Of a stretch of 64,000 bases of DNA, positions 24,266 to 40,103 are shown piece after piece. The stretch comes from Pardosa pseudoannulata. Taxonomy: Eukaryota > Arthropoda > Arachnida > Araneae > Lycosidae. A program made the translations under genes and the position numbers. The stretch covers positions 166,239,546 through 166,303,545 of the forward strand of contig CM063510.1 in the NCBI GenBank assembly GCA_032207245.1. The letters run 5' to 3'. The notes under the pieces were generated by a model. That model did not search any database, was not told the DNA's origin, and worked only from the letters and a program-made list of their open reading frames with translations. Positions within the stretch are counted from its first letter, which is position 1. The number at the start of each line of letters is the position of its first letter.

Positions 24266-24448
24266 GCCGAATGATGGCCAAGTGGTAAAGTGCTGCTCTT
24301 CGGAACCGGAGTAAGCGGGTTCGAATCATGTGGCTGGCATGGTTGTTCGTAGCCGTTCCAAACCGTCTTTAATCAGTAGGTTTCGGTGTCAATAGCCCTC
24401 GTGAGAAAAACCGTAGACCGTAGTGCTGTAAACCAAAGCAAACGAAAC
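24266..24448 (+). repeat. tRNA-derived SINE (family S) in unit A
   Basis: Head GCCGAATGATGGCCAAGTGG (A-box region), B box GGGTTCGAATCATG, body GGCATGGTTGTTCG and GTCTTTAATCAGTAGG, tail GTAGACCGTAGTGCTGTAAACC. The same SINE is at 33783 in unit B, so it predates the tandem duplication. Confidence 0.75.
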
Positions 24449-24824
24449 CATACGAAGAGAACGAGGGAGCCGCTAACTACCCTCCAATGTCCCTGAAATT
24501 GACCATTGTAGCTGCGAAGGTTTGTCGACCAGGCAGGCATCATGTTAAAGGGGGTACACATACCGCCCACCCCTGAAAGATTAAGAATACCAAAGTGTGC
24601 ATAGCGTGGTAAAATTGGTACAGTGTGCTAGTTTTGCAACCATCTGTGAGAGGCTAGTTCACTGAGACACTTACCCGAGGCCCTATACCCAGTCTTGAAG
24701 GTAGAGAAAATTTCTGCGTATTTAACCTGGTGTTCATAAAGTTTGAATGGTTTGAAGGTACAGCTCATGAAATGCAAAATCACATAAAAAGGAAGAGGAC
24801 TTCAAATTTAAAGGCTTTAAAGGT

Positions 24825-25035
24825 AGTGGGACAACTGTACCATATGGATCGATCCCATCAATCCAGAGGCTTCTATCAGTAAGCACAAAAATGACAACGA
24901 GCGAAAAATAAACACATAAAAGAGCAAAGAGATAGATGAGTGGACAAGTGAGTTCATAGCACAATAACTAGAGAGTAGAGAGTTTAGGGATAGAAAAACA
25001 TAAAATATTTTTGTGGCCAGTGACATCCGTACAAA
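24825..25035 (-). repeat. Dispersed ~200-bp repeat, second copy in unit A
   Basis: Matches 23250-23480 in the same orientation (AATCCAGAGGCTTCTATCAG, GAGAGTTTAGGGATAGAAAAA, TTTTTGTGGCCAGTGACATCC). The intervening sequence differs. Confidence 0.55.
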
Positions 25036-26340
25036 ATAAGCAAAAAATATTGAAATAAAATTATCGAAATTGAAAAAAATTGAAAATTTTGAAAAAATAA
25101 AAAATAAGTGTTTTCAAAATAATAAAACTGTATTAAAAATTAGAAAAAAACCTAAAGAATAATAATACTTAAAATTCAATTTCCAACAAAAGTGGTAGTG
25201 TAAATTCAACTCAATTCAATAAGCTATAGAGTAAAAACCCCGAAGCAAACACTTTAGAACATACAAATTAAATTTTTTTTCTAATGCTCAAAATAAGCAT
25301 AAATAAATAGCTTAAATTAGAGTTGGTTTATTCGAAATGAGAACGGAAGTAAATTTAAGCAGAGAATTAAATTTAAAAAAATAGAAGCATGGAAAGGTAG
25401 ACGCATATGTCTGCTTTAAATTAGCTTCCTATCAATACTCATAGTGAGGCAATTTTGTGATAATTATTAAGGCTATTAAAGCCTTAATAATAATTATAGC
25501 CTTAATAATTATTCCCGATAATTATTAAGGGTATTTATGAAGGCTATTAAAACTATTCTAGAAATTGTATGAAATTTAGATACATTCATTTTCAATAGTG
25601 AGGAAAAGAGAAACATGGGAATTAGAAAACGTATTTGAAAATTATTAATTTATAAATATGAAACTTCGTATGCACATACATAGAAGCATGACTAAATAAA
25701 CCACATTTAAATTGATTTAAAACTCCGGTGCTTTCTTGAAAAATTCAAGCATTTGAAAGATTTAGTTTATTTTTAACATGTTCCTTTTAAACTAATTTTT
25801 ATCTTATTATTGTTTAAAATTATATTTAGAAAATATTTAGGTATTATTTGTAGGTAGATTGAATGGTTAATTTATATGAAGTATTTAGTTTTATGCCCGT
25901 ATGTAGAATTTATACATAATACTCAGGATGTCTAAACTTAAATTATGGTTTGATAATCAAAATGAAATCTTAATTTAAAACCACTACCCAGATTTGATTT
26001 AATATGTATTAGGAGTTTTTAGTAAATGTTCTATAGGAATACACGAAAAATTAAGTGTCGTTATGCATTTTAAAACTAAAAGAAAATTTCACTAAAAAAA
26101 AAGAATTTAATATTATATTTATGCCTAAATTTATATATGTGTAAAAATCTACACAACTCTCACTTAGGAGTTTAATAAAATAATACATCTTCCCCCATCC
26201 TGTTAAATTCCTACGAATTACATCATTAAGTGGGTAATAAATCCTCATAACTATTATTCTGACTGATTTATTCTGAAATGATTCTAAAAACTTAAGGTAG
26301 GATTGGAAAGAAATCTGCTATTGTGCTACGAGTGGTGATT

Positions 26341-26493
26341 TTGGTTCGGATTGGAGAGCTACGGTATACTGTTTTGCTACACAAGGTTTAATGAAACTGC
26401 GAACTACTACTTAAAGCCATATCCAGACAGTATTAACATCCATGCCATAAGCGAGATTCGAAACCGCGAACTCCGGTACCGAAGAATAGTGCA
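26341..26493 (-). repeat. Decayed SINE at the A/B unit junction
   Basis: Minus-strand family S copy: GGAGAGCTACGGTATACTG, CTACTTAAAGCC, ATCCATGCCATAAGCGAGATTCG, CTCCGGTACCGAAGAAT. A matching copy lies at 35858-36010 at the B/C junction, directly before the next unit's start. This suggests involvement in the unequal exchange that made the array. Confidence 0.6.
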
Positions 26494-26784
26494 CTATCAT
26501 TTATTATTATTCAACACAGTGAACATACATGTACAGACACAGAAATAATTGCAGAATTAGTGTTTCATGTTTAGAAAATATATGTACATGCAATTAAAAC
26601 AAAACAAAAAACCGGTCAAGTTTCTTATGAACTATGAGGAAAATACTTCTCTCCCTTTTTTATTTATTTGAAGTACCTTCTTGCTGTTTGTCACGTGCAA
26701 CAGTTCTTTAAAAATAGACGTAAAATAAAAGAAGGTGATTTCCAATTAATAAAAATTTGACAAAGAATTACACAAGTAGGAAGG

Positions 26785-27044
26785 AAAGGTCGTTTAACCG
26801 CTACGAGAGTGACGAGACAAGTTTCTAAGAGTTTAAATCTTCCACAGGGAAAAGCGATGAAGGTTAGAAATAAATAGATCATTGACGCCCATTCGCTTCT
26901 CCGCCTGTCACGAGAGCAGCTTCAGTAGGGTGATTCCGGAATGCGAACCTTGAGAACGTCCAAATGTCACTAGGTATAAAAACCCTGCACTGAGTGTGGA
27001 AAATTCAGTTTGTCTTGCAGAATCAAGATTAGCACTTCACAACC
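26785..27044 (+). promoter_or_regulatory. CP3 promoter: conserved module, TATA and initiator
   Basis: Almost identical to the CP2 promoter: AAAGGTCGTTTAACC, AGATCATTGACG, TTCCGGAA (26934-26941), GAACCTTGAGAACGTCC, TATAAAAA (26975), TCAGTT initiator (27005). TTCCGGAA-to-TATA spacing is 41 nt. Confidence 0.7.
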
Positions 27045-29995
<2,951 letters not shown>

Positions 29996-30234
29996 ATGCA
30001 ATCAGTAGATGATACCATCAAATGTGTAAATTATGCCATAAATTATTAGCCACTGAAATAAATATCATTGAAATTAACTACAATTTTGTCCTTTTTCGTT
30101 CTTGCACTTCAGAATATTTCAGAAGTAACAGGAGTAAAATTTGTTTCTAAAAATGTTTTTATGTTTAAATTGGGAACAAATTAATAACTATTGTATATTT
30201 GTCTGCTTTCTGCGTTTATCTTTAATATATATAA

Positions 30235-31188
30235 CTAACATACAGCCCGTCATATGACGGGATCTGTAAAATTTTTAATTTTCCAAAATTGTTACGTACC
30301 TTATGAGGCAGGTAACAAATAGTTTGTTTTTTGGCTGAAACTTATCTGGTACACGCTGAATAATTTGTTTATCTTTACTGACCGCATGTTAGTTGCTACC
30401 TTTAATTTAACTTTCAATATTACTTGATAGGATGGACAGCATAGGTTTTAATATTGACAGTGATTATTTGGCGTTATATATGAATGATGGCCAAAATTGA
30501 GAGAATGTCATAAGTCGTCCTGAGGTAAAATACATTTGTGTCAAATAGTTTTGTGATCAAGATTTCTAAAAGAAATCTCAGGTTATCAATTTCTACCTTT
30601 GCCCCATGGTAACTTTCTCTTCAGTTTAAATAGCATCAAGAACTGCCTTAATTTCTGAATGTAACAAAAAATAATCGATGATTAAATTTAAAATTATCCC
30701 ATATGTACCTAATCTATATTTAAGTCAAATGTAAAAGAAAATTATTTACGTCATATCTAAGTTCAATGATAAAACGTATGAAACTGAAGCATAATTTAAA
30801 TAATTTAAAATAAGAAATTATTCAATGAGATGGTTAAAAAAATGACGTCATAATGCTAGAAATAATGTTATTTTTACCTATTTGCTGTGTGATAAATTGA
30901 TAAATTGAATTGCCTGCTCTTAACCGGGGAAAATATGAGTTAAAATAATGGCATTAAAAGCTCGAAAAGGGGGAAAGGGGTGGATTTAAAGAAGGCAGTA
31001 TTTTTCGCTGTGATATGAAGCATATTTATATCAATTTATTTTAGAATCGGATCTATAGTTTAGGAGAAGATAAACATTACTCTCTTTGAATTTTACTAAC
31101 TATGGATGCCTCTATCTAATCCAGGTCCAACCGCTTCATAAAATCGAGGCAGACGGTCAGATAACTTAGGCTATTATTATATAGGGGA
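30235..31188 (-). mobile_element. Non-autonomous Helitron copy 4 with captured local sequence
   Basis: It starts CTAACATACAGCCCGTCATATGACGGG (minus-strand hairpin plus terminal CTRR type) and ends TATATAGGGGA. It sits between A and T of ATATAA|TTAATGG; the empty site is intact at ~21020 and ~39470. Positions ~30536-30660 are not Helitron. They copy the minus-strand exon region found 1.4 kb away at 31955-32080, sharing that copy's private TTTAAATAGC and CCCATGG variants. Confidence 0.8.
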
Positions 31189-31753
31189 TTAGTGGTCATA
31201 AATATATCTTCAACATAAAGGATAAAATACAAGAGAAACTCCGAGAACCCGATGACACTTAAAAACATTTTATTTATATGACAAGATCTCATAGATTAAA
31301 GCATATTGAAAAAATTGACAACGTATAGCTTAAAAAATACGTAAGCTCCTGTGACCGCTTCAGCAAAAGATCAATTATATTAAACATATAATGAATATTA
31401 TTACACAAGCAGTACAAATATCCAGATTATCTATTAATATTTAGAACACAAACACTATTTATTTATACTTTCGTCACTTATACAATTATCATGGCACTAA
31501 ATTTTAATATGAAAAATAACTTGAAGAAAATAAAACACATTAATACGCATTACAGAGTATTTTCAACATTTTATGCACCAGCTTTCTCAGTTCACATGAA
31601 ATAGTTTTTAAAATCATCCCTCTCACTCTGTCTCACGTATGACCGAACCCATTTAAACTTCTACAGCTCTTGAAATTTTCCACTTTATTAGTTCTCAAGT
31701 TTCATTAGTACTATGTTATTAAATCGCTAGTCTTCAAAGGTCTTCCTTATGTT

Positions 31754-31930
31754 GTGGTTTGGTTTTGGAGCGCTACGGTCTACTTTTTCAACAAAAGTGT
31801 TAATGAGACCGGGATCTACTGCTTAAAGCCGATTCCGAACAGCTACGTACATCCATGCCATAGTGGGATTCAAACCCACGAACTCCTTTTCCGAAGGAGA
31901 CCACCCTAATTATTCGACCATCGTTCGTCC
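31754..31930 (-). repeat. tRNA-derived SINE (family S) private to unit B
   Basis: Flanked by the target duplication CTTCCTTATGTT / CTTCCATATGTT (31742-31753, 31931-31942). Units A and C read straight through (TTTATGTTATAGTACAG). Minus-strand head GACGAACGATGG, B box GGGTTTGAATCCCAC, tail CCAAAACCAAACCAC. Confidence 0.8.
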
Positions 31931-32014
31931 CTTCCATATGTTACAGTACAGTTGTGTCAAATAGTTTTATGAACAAAATTACTAAAATAAATGTGAAATC
32001 TGAGTTATCAGTTT

Positions 32015-32450
32015 CTACTTTTGACCCATGGTAACTTTCTCTTCAGTTTAAATAGCATCAACAACTGCCTTAATTTTTTAACCTATACGGAAGTGACCTT
32101 AAGTTAACTCAGTATATACATTGAGATCTTCAGTAATAGCAATTAATATCCGGGATATTAATTGAGCTTCATTTCCGACAAGGTACATATAAAACTCTAC
32201 TTTTTAAGGAAACTGGATTCTTAAAATCCAACTTTTGTGGAATGTCATGTTCTTAACGGCTGCCTTTTACAGCTCTCTAAAATAGGAAGCATATGGAGCG
32301 TCAATTTCCATTTCACATTTTTTCAATTTCAGGTAGCTACCAGCCCTTTCGGAAAATATTTTTAAATAATCTTGTTTCACCGATAAAATTAGTACAACAT
32401 TCCACTATTTATTATGATGATATTTCTTCTTCGTATTGTGTATCGTTTTA
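32015..32450 (-). pseudogene. Exon-like blocks of unidentified minus-strand gene (unit B, broken)
   Basis: The counterpart of 21660-22500. The 68-nt block (32015-32082) has an in-frame TAA (AIQTEE becomes AI-stop-TEE). The upstream segment at about 32310-32430 keeps LILSVKQDYLKIFSERAGSY, differing from unit A mostly by silent or conservative changes. It is clearly not functional here. Confidence 0.35.
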
Positions 32451-32789
32451 TTCCAAAAATGTACGTTTCAGCACTGTGAGACGAACTCCAAGTGGATCGC
32501 CAGAGTGGTGAAATCCACAAATATACACATGAACACTTTCAAGAGTTTGACATTTCTTCTCTCAGGTCGACAAACCATCAATGCTCCCGCGTAATCTATG
32601 ATACATTTTTAAGAAAAGCTTGATCGGAATGCTGATGATTGGAAATATGCTTTTAATTGATTAGAAAAATCTTGCTCCAATCAGGGAAGTATAACACGAA
32701 TTCTAACTACCTTTGAATGGTAGGTCTATTTCCAGCGATTCAATACACCTGCTTCAGGACCTTCAGGATGGTAGGTCAACTGGATTTAT

Positions 32790-33000
32790 TGGGTCGAGTC
32801 CTAAAATCCAGAGATTTCTAACAGTAAGCATAAAAAAACAACGAGCAGAAAAATAAAACAACTAAAAGAGGAAAGAGGGGATAGGGAGGTGGATTCGTGA
32901 GTTCAAGACACAAAACTAGAGAGTAGAAAGTTTAGGGATAGGAACATAACACATATTTTTGTGGCCAGGCACATCCGTACAATATTCGTGAAATAAACAT
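32790..33000 (-). repeat. Dispersed repeat, first copy in unit B
   Basis: Duplicate of 23250-23480 carried by the segmental duplication (AATCCAGAGATTTCTAACAG to TTTTTGTGGCCAGGCACATC). Confidence 0.55.
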
Positions 33001-33782
33001 TTTTATCAATTAAACACACATCTTCTGGATTGCTGCATTAAATATATGTATTCCACCATGTAAATACTTGGAATTATTATAAACCGTATTACTACCTTGA
33101 AAATGTGCTACTATTATTTTTGTCATAGCATGAGATTTTGAAAGAACTGTATTGAATAGAAAGAATTTCACTTTGAATAAATGAATGTTGAATTTTTGTT
33201 TTGTTTTAAGTAAATTAATTAATTGAAATGTTCAGCAGTAATGACAATGAACAATTATATAAGGTAATTGTTTACCTTCTTTTTATGCTTTTGATTTGCT
33301 ATGAAGGATCTGCAGAAACCGAAATTATGGATGGAAACAGAATTCGATTGTCGAACACAACTTTCTTTTGACTATGTAACACGTCACGCTGAATTCACAG
33401 TACACAAAATGAATTAAGAATTATGTTAGGTTTTAAATACATGTTTTAAAGATGAATAAGAGTAAAATACAGATTAAAAGAATAGAATTAAACACACATC
33501 GAATACCGAACTAACAGCCATCTTTTTCGGCCTTGAATACTAAAATAAAACAATAAAAGCAGTTGCAGGGTGATGCCATCTGTTGAAATACAAACACTTA
33601 GAACTGAAATCACAGAAAATAAAGAATAAAAATGAAATAGTTGTTATGAAGTATTTAAAATTAAAATTAAAATATTATGTCTTTTATGAAGACTGAACAA
33701 GAACAAAGGGATGATTAATTACTCGTAACTGATCCCAACTCATCAAAACCATTCATTATCGGCATACTTTCATACAAAGTGT

Positions 33783-33963
33783 GCCGAATGATGGCCGAGT
33801 GGTAGAGTGCTGCTATTCGAAACCGGAGTAAGCGGGTTCGAATCCCGTTGCTGGCATGGTTGTTCGTAGCCGTTCCAAACCGGCTTTAATCAGTAGGTCT
33901 CGGTGTCAGCCCACGTGAGAAAAACCGTAGACCGTAGTGCTCTAAACCAAAGCGAACGAAACC
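33783..33963 (+). repeat. tRNA-derived SINE (family S) in unit B
   Basis: Orthologous within the array to 24266-24448. It has a better preserved head (GCCGAATGATGGCCGAGTGG) and B box (GGGTTCGAATCCCG). Confidence 0.75.
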
Positions 33964-34344
33964 ATACGAAGAGAACGAGGGAGCAGCTAACTACCCTCCA
34001 ATGTCCCTGAAATTAACCATTGTAGCTGCGAAGGTTTATCGACCAGGTAGGCATCATGTTAAAGGGGGTGCACATGCCGCCCACCCCTGAAAGATTAAGA
34101 ATACCAAAGTGTGCATAGCGTGGTAAAATTGGTACAGTGTGCTAGTTTTGCAACCATCTGTGAGAGGTTAGTTCACTGAGACACTTAGCCGAGGCCCTAT
34201 TCCCAGTCTTGAAGGTAGAGAAAATTTCTGCGTATTTAACCTGGTGTTCATAAAGTTTGAATGGTTTGAAGGTACAGTTCATGAAATACAAAATCACATA
34301 AAAAGGAAGATGGCTTCAAATCTAAAGGCTTTAAATGTGGTGTG

Positions 34345-34552
34345 GCAACTGGACCCTATGGGCCGAACCCGTTAATCCAGAGTCTTCTATCAGTAAGCAC
34401 AAAAATGACAACGAGCTAAAAATAAACACATTAAAGAGCAACGAGATAGATGGGTGGAGAAGTGAGTTCATAGCACAATAACTAGAGAGTAGAGAGTTTA
34501 GGGATAGAAAAACATAAAATATTTTTGCGGCCAGTGACATCCGTACAAAATA
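34345..34552 (-). repeat. Dispersed repeat, second copy in unit B
   Basis: Duplicate of 24825-25035 (AATCCAGAGTCTTCTATCAG to TTTTTGCGGCCAGTGACATCC). Confidence 0.55.
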
Positions 34553-35857
34553 AACAAAAAAAATTGAATTAAAATGATCGAAATCGAAAAAAATTGAAAA
34601 TTTTGAAAAAATAAAAAATTAGTGTTTTAAAAATAATTAAACTGCATTAAAAATTAGAAAAAGGTCTAAAGAATAATAATACTTAAAATTCAATTTCCAA
34701 CAAAAGTGGTAGTATATATTCAATTCAATTCAATAAGCTATAGAGTAAAAACCCCGAAGCAAACACTTTAGACCTTACAATATTCATTTTTTTCTAACCC
34801 TCAAAATAAGCATAAATAAATAGCTTATAGGAGAGTTGGTTTATTCGAAATGAGAACGGAAGTAAATTTAAGGAGAGAACTAAATTAAAAAAAAAAATAA
34901 AAGCAGGGAAAGGCAGACGCATATGTCTTCTTCCGATTAACTTCCTGTCAATAGTCATAGTGAGGCAATTTTGAGATAATTATTAAGGCTATTAAAACCT
35001 TAACAATAATTATAGCCTTAATAACTATTCACTATAATTATTAAGGTTATTTAGGAAGACTATTAAAATTATTCTAAAAATTGTATGAAATTTAGATACA
35101 ATCCTTTTTAATAGTGGGGAAAAGGGAACAATGGGCATTAGAAAATGTATTTGAAAATGATTAATTTATAAATATGAAATTTTGTATGCATATACATTGA
35201 AGCATAACTAAATAAATCTCATTGAAAGTGCTTTAAATTTCGGTGCTTTCTTAAAAAATTCAAGCATTTGAAATATTTAGTTTATTTTTAACATGTTCCT
35301 TTTAAACTAATTTTTATCTTATTATTGCTTAAAAGTTCATTTAGAACATATTTAGTTATTATTTATAAGTAGATTGAATAGTTAATTTGTATGAAATACT
35401 TAGTTTTATGCCCGTATATAGAATTTACACATAATACTCAGGATGTCTAAACTTAAATTACGTTTTGATAACCGAAATGAAGTCGTAATTTAAAACCAAT
35501 ACAAAGATTTGATTTAATATGTATTAGGAGTTTTCTAGTAAAGGTTCTATAGGAATATACGAAAAATTAAGTGTCGTTATGCATTTTAAAACTAAAAGAA
35601 AATTTCACTCAAAAAAGGAATTTAATATTATATTTATGCCTGAATTTATATATGTGAAAAAATTTACACAACTCTTACTTAGGAGTTTAATAAAATACTT
35701 CATCTTTCCCCATCCTGTTAAATTCCTACGAATTACATCATTATGTAGATAATAAATCACCATAACTATTATCCCGAAGGATTTATTCTAAAATGATTCT
35801 AACAGCTTAAGGTAGGATTGGTACACAATCTGCTATTTTGCTACAAGTGTTGATTTT

Positions 35858-36010
35858 GGTTTGGTTTGGAGCGCTACGTTATACTGTTTTGCTACACAAG
35901 GGTTAATGAATCCGCGAACTACTACTTAAAGCCACATCCAAACAGTAGGAACATCCATGCCATAAGCGATATTCGAAACCGCGAACTCCGGTACCGAAGA
36001 ATAGTGCACA
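35858..36010 (-). repeat. Decayed SINE at the B/C unit junction
   Basis: Matches 26341-26493 (GGAGCGCTACGTTATACTG, TACTTAAAGCCACATCC, CTCCGGTACCGAAGAATAG). It directly precedes the repeated unit start ATTATTCAACACAGTAGAC. Confidence 0.6.
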
Positions 36011-36298
36011 ATCATTTATTATTATTCAACACAGTAGACATATATGTACAGACACAGAAATAATTGCAGAATTAGTGTTCCATGGTCAGAGAATATATGT
36101 ACATACAATTAAAACAAAACAAATAACCGGTCAAGTTTCTTATTCAATAAGAGGAAAATACTTCTCCTTTTTTTATTTATTTGGAGTAACTTCTTGCTCA
36201 TTGTCACGTGCAACAGTTTTTTAAAAATAGACTTAATACTAAGAGAAGGTGATTTCCAATTATTAAAAATTTGACAAAGAATTACACAAGTAGGAAGG

Positions 36299-36558
36299 AA
36301 AGGTCGTTTAACCGCTACGAGAGTGACGAGACAAGTTTGTAACAGTTTAAATCTTCCACTGGGAAAAGCGATGAAGGTTAGAAATAAATAGATCATTGAC
36401 GCCCATTCGCTTCTCCGCCTGTCACGAGAGCAGCTTCAGTAGGGTGATTCCGGAATGCGAACCTTGAGAACGTCCAAATGTCACTAGGTATAAAAACCCT
36501 GCACTGAGTGGGGAAAATTCAGTTTGTCTTGCAGTATCAAGATTAGCACTTCACAACC
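36299..36558 (+). promoter_or_regulatory. CP4 promoter: conserved module, TATA and initiator
   Basis: Same order and spacing as CP2/CP3: TTCCGGAA (36448-36455), TATAAAAA (36489), TCAGTT (36519). 41 nt separate the starts of TTCCGGAA and TATA. Confidence 0.7.
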
Positions 36559-39234
36559 ATGTTCTCAAAGGTAATGTGAAATTATTACATGATTTTCTAA
36601 ACGGCAGTTGTATATCATACCTAATACCTATGTTACAGTTTCTTCTGGCCTTCTACTCTAACACAATCTTCTGATCTTTGAATATCGTCCATGTCTTTAA
36701 ACCTCTTTTTTGGAACAGATATTAGAAAGGATACATTATCGGCTAAGCAGTAGGTCTCCCTTTACTTAGCGTTTTTCTAGCAAAATTAATCTAATATTGC
36801 AAATCAAACTGCAATCAAGAATTGGGAGAGGAAGTGATTTACGCTTTTTATTTCATATTCAACTTCCAAATCGTCTTCACAGCGAAGGTACTTTTGAACT
36901 TTTAAATTATACAGAAAATACACCTTATATACAAGGAGAATTTCTAGGTTTCCATCCAGAATTAAACCGGATATTTCGGGGTAAACTTAATACGTTAAGC
37001 ACTAAATTGCATCTGTATTTAACCACACTATCCATGGTACTTTCTTGTTCTATTTTATAATTGCACTTTTAGGGGGAAAGTACTGGAGAAAATACCTTTT
37101 TTTTGTAATCTATAAAAAATACATTGTATATGTTAAGCAAATTATAAAATGCCACATATTAACTGTCATTAATATGAAGCATAAAATAGCATTAAGCTTA
37201 TAAATACCTGATCAGCAATTTATTATCTATGTGAAAATATGACCGTGAAAGAAATAAGTAAAAGTATATTTATATCGTGAAGAAGATTTCTCTTATGTAT
37301 AGTTAGTCGTAAATAATTTCCATTGAAAAGCCAGAAATATTAAAGATATCAGAAATCTGTTCACATTGTAAAGGAATTTAAGTTCTTTAAACATCAATGC
37401 TTGAAAGAAAAAATTCACTGTTCAGACTGCAGCTAAAAGAAAAGTAACTTTATTAGTTAACTAATAAATTTTTTTTAAGAAAATAAATCAAGAGATAATA
37501 AATCAACACTCAACAATAACTAAGTGTTATTGCTTTTGTTCTTTTTTTTTCAAATTATTAATCCTGAAGATCTCCATCCAGTGCTTTTATGTTTGCAAAT
37601 TTTAAACATTATAAGCATAAAACTTTCAGGTTCTTTGTTTGCGATGCCTTCATATATAGATATGTGTACATCGATCTTTAAAAGTTGTAAATTTTTTAAC
37701 CATTCAAAAAATTTCCCTTTGTGTCAAATTTCTAAATGTTTCTTTTACTGCTTCCAGGTCGCTATTTTGTGCGCAGTTTTTGCTGCTGCCCACGCCACCG
37801 CTCTTTTGGCCGCTCCAGTGGTCAGCACAGGAGTCAGTTCCAGCTCAAGGCAGCAAGATGTAAGTCATTCCTTAAAAGAATATAAGAACTGTTTTATACG
37901 AAACATAATGCCTCTTAAACATTCCGGATTGATTCCATATCATTTCAAAAAATAATTAAATAGCCAACAGATGCCGATATTTAACGAGAGGGAAAATAGA
38001 ATGAATCATGAAAAATACAAGAGTTTGTTTTTAAAGAAATTAATTGCAATTTCTAAATATATAGATATTATTTCATAATAGTTCCAATGAAACTAATATC
38101 CAATAAATTAAAGATTACTCAATTCGAAATTAATATCCAATGATTTAAAGATTACACAATTTTTACCAGTATACTGCAATTCCTTTATTGCAACATTTTT
38201 ATATCTTTCAACTCAAAAAAAAAATATTGAAAGATACATTTACTATTTATGATCACATAATTTCTGGCTTAATACTACAAAAAGGAAGTATAAAATGTGA
38301 ATTATAAAACTTAGAGTACTAAATTTGAAGCATGTGGAAAGCACTTAATCTTTATAATCAAATGAATAATCATAAAAATAGCTTAAAACGATCATCTATT
38401 TCATAAATTATGTAATAAAAGGATTTTCTAGACCCCCATTAAGAGTACGCTATATATAATTATACCCCTTGATTAAACATATCCCTTGATTATATCATTC
38501 ATACTCTTAACATCTTTCCAATACATTGTTTGTTCAAATATAGAAATATAACATTTTAGCTAAAATGAATTTTTGTGCTAAGAAATATCACTGATGTAAG
38601 AACTTTCCAATTGCAGGCCATTGGCAACTACGCTTTCAACTATGGCATCGCTGACGGTTTGGGTGCCACCAACTCCCGCTCCGAAGTGGGTGACGCCGTT
38701 GGCAACAAGAAGGGATCCTACACCCTGACTGACATCGACGGAAGGGCAAGGAGAGTCGACTATGTTGCTGATGCTCTCGGATTCAGAGCATCCGTCAACA
38801 CCAACGAGCCAGGTACCGCCCTCAGCGCACCTGCAGCTGCAGCTGTCGTGAGCCCCTACGCCGCCCCCGTGGCCCCAGTCGCCGCTGCTCCAGTGGCTCC
38901 AGTTGTTGCCCCAGCTCCAGTCGCCTCTTACAGTAGCGTAATCGGACACGGTGCCGCCCTGGCCGCTCCAGTACCCGTTGCTGCTTACAGCAATGTTATT
39001 GGACACGGTGCTCCCTTGGCCGCATCAGTACCTGTTGCTGCTTACAGCAATGTTATCGGACACGGTGCCGCCATCGCTGCTCCAGTTTCCGTTTCCGCTT
39101 ACAGCAACGTTATTGGTCACGGTGCCGCCTTAGCCGCCCCTGTTCCCGTTGCCGCCTACAGCAACGTTGTCGGACACGGAGCCGCCCTTGCCGCCCCATA
39201 CGGTCTTGGACTTACCAAATCCATCGTTTACTAA
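36559..39234 (+). CDS. CP4: cuticle protein, chitin-binding RR-type, 243 aa
   Basis: Exons are 36559-36570 (MFSK, where CP2/CP3 have MFAK), 37758-37859 and 38617-39234. The signal peptide and residues ~42-102 (GSYTLTDIDGRARRVDY, FRASVNTNEPGT) are as in CP2. The linker lacks the PAAPLLA segment present in CP2, CP3, CP5 and CP6. Five VIGHGA units follow (one flanked by AASVPV instead of AAPVPV), ending PYGLGLTKSIVY. AATAAA is at 39296-39301. Intron 2 contains a short tandem duplication (~38090-38160, TTAATATCCAATRAWTTAAAGATTAC). Inferred role as for CP2. Confidence 0.93.
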
Positions 39235-40103
39235 ATGGAATCAGTAGATGATATCATCAAATGTGTAAATTATGCCATAAATTATTAGCCACTGAAATAA
39301 ATATCATTGAAATAAACTACAATTTTGTATTTTTTTTGTTCTTATATTTCAGAATTTTTCATAACAGGAGAAAACTTGTTTCTAAAAATATTTTTATGTT
39401 TAAATTGGGAGCAAATTAACACCTATTGTATATTTGTCTGGCTACTACGTTTATCTTTAATTTATATAATTAATGGTCATATTGAATGATTAATATAATA
39501 ATCAATATATGTTCAATATAAAGGTTAAAATACATCAGAAACTCCGAGAGCCCGGTAACACACAAAAACTCTTTATTTATACGACAAGAGCTCGTAGATT
39601 AAAGCATATTGAAAAATTTGACAATGTACAGCATAAAAAATACGTAAGCAAAAGATCAATTACATTAAACATGTAACGAATATTAATACACAAGCACTAC
39701 AAATATGCAGATTATCTATTAATATTTAGAACACAAATACTATTTATTTATACTTTAGTTACTTATACAATTATTAAAATTTAGTGATGACAATTGATAT
39801 GAAAAAAAAATCTGAAGAAAATAAAACACGAGGCATTACCGAGTAATTTCAACATTTAGTCATCAAAAATCATTTAACAAAACATCCCCCTCACTCTGTT
39901 TCACGTGCAACCGAATCCCTTTAAACTTCCACAGCTCTTGAAATTTTCCACTTTATTGGTGGCTGGTTTTCAACTTTCATTAGCCCTATGTTATTAGCTA
40001 GCAAGTCTTCAAAGGTCTTCCTTATTTTATAGTACAGTTGTGACAAATAGTTTTGTGAATAAAATTTTTAAAATAAATGTGAATCTTGAGTTATGAATTT
40101 CTA

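Larger units (their letters stand above)
17570..26505. repeat. Tandem segmental duplication unit A (contains CP2)
   Basis: This ~8.9 kb unit starts at ATTATTCAACACAGTAGACATA and is repeated collinearly as unit B. It contains the CP2 promoter, gene, 3' flank, minus-strand exon-like blocks, a SINE (24266) and two copies of a dispersed repeat. Insertions private to unit A are an LTR (21884-22230) and a TTAA element (22670-23092). Both are absent at the matching points of unit B. Confidence 0.8.

Noticed and set aside
24266..24340. Possible functional tRNA genes at SINE heads
   Set aside because: A- and B-box motifs are present, but the sequence cannot form an intact cloverleaf and continues into the shared SINE body.
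25440..25540. AT-rich palindromes (ATTATTAAGGCTATTAAAGCC...) considered as a MITE
   Set aside because: Present in both units A and B with no target duplication or defined ends; likely a local strand-switch product.
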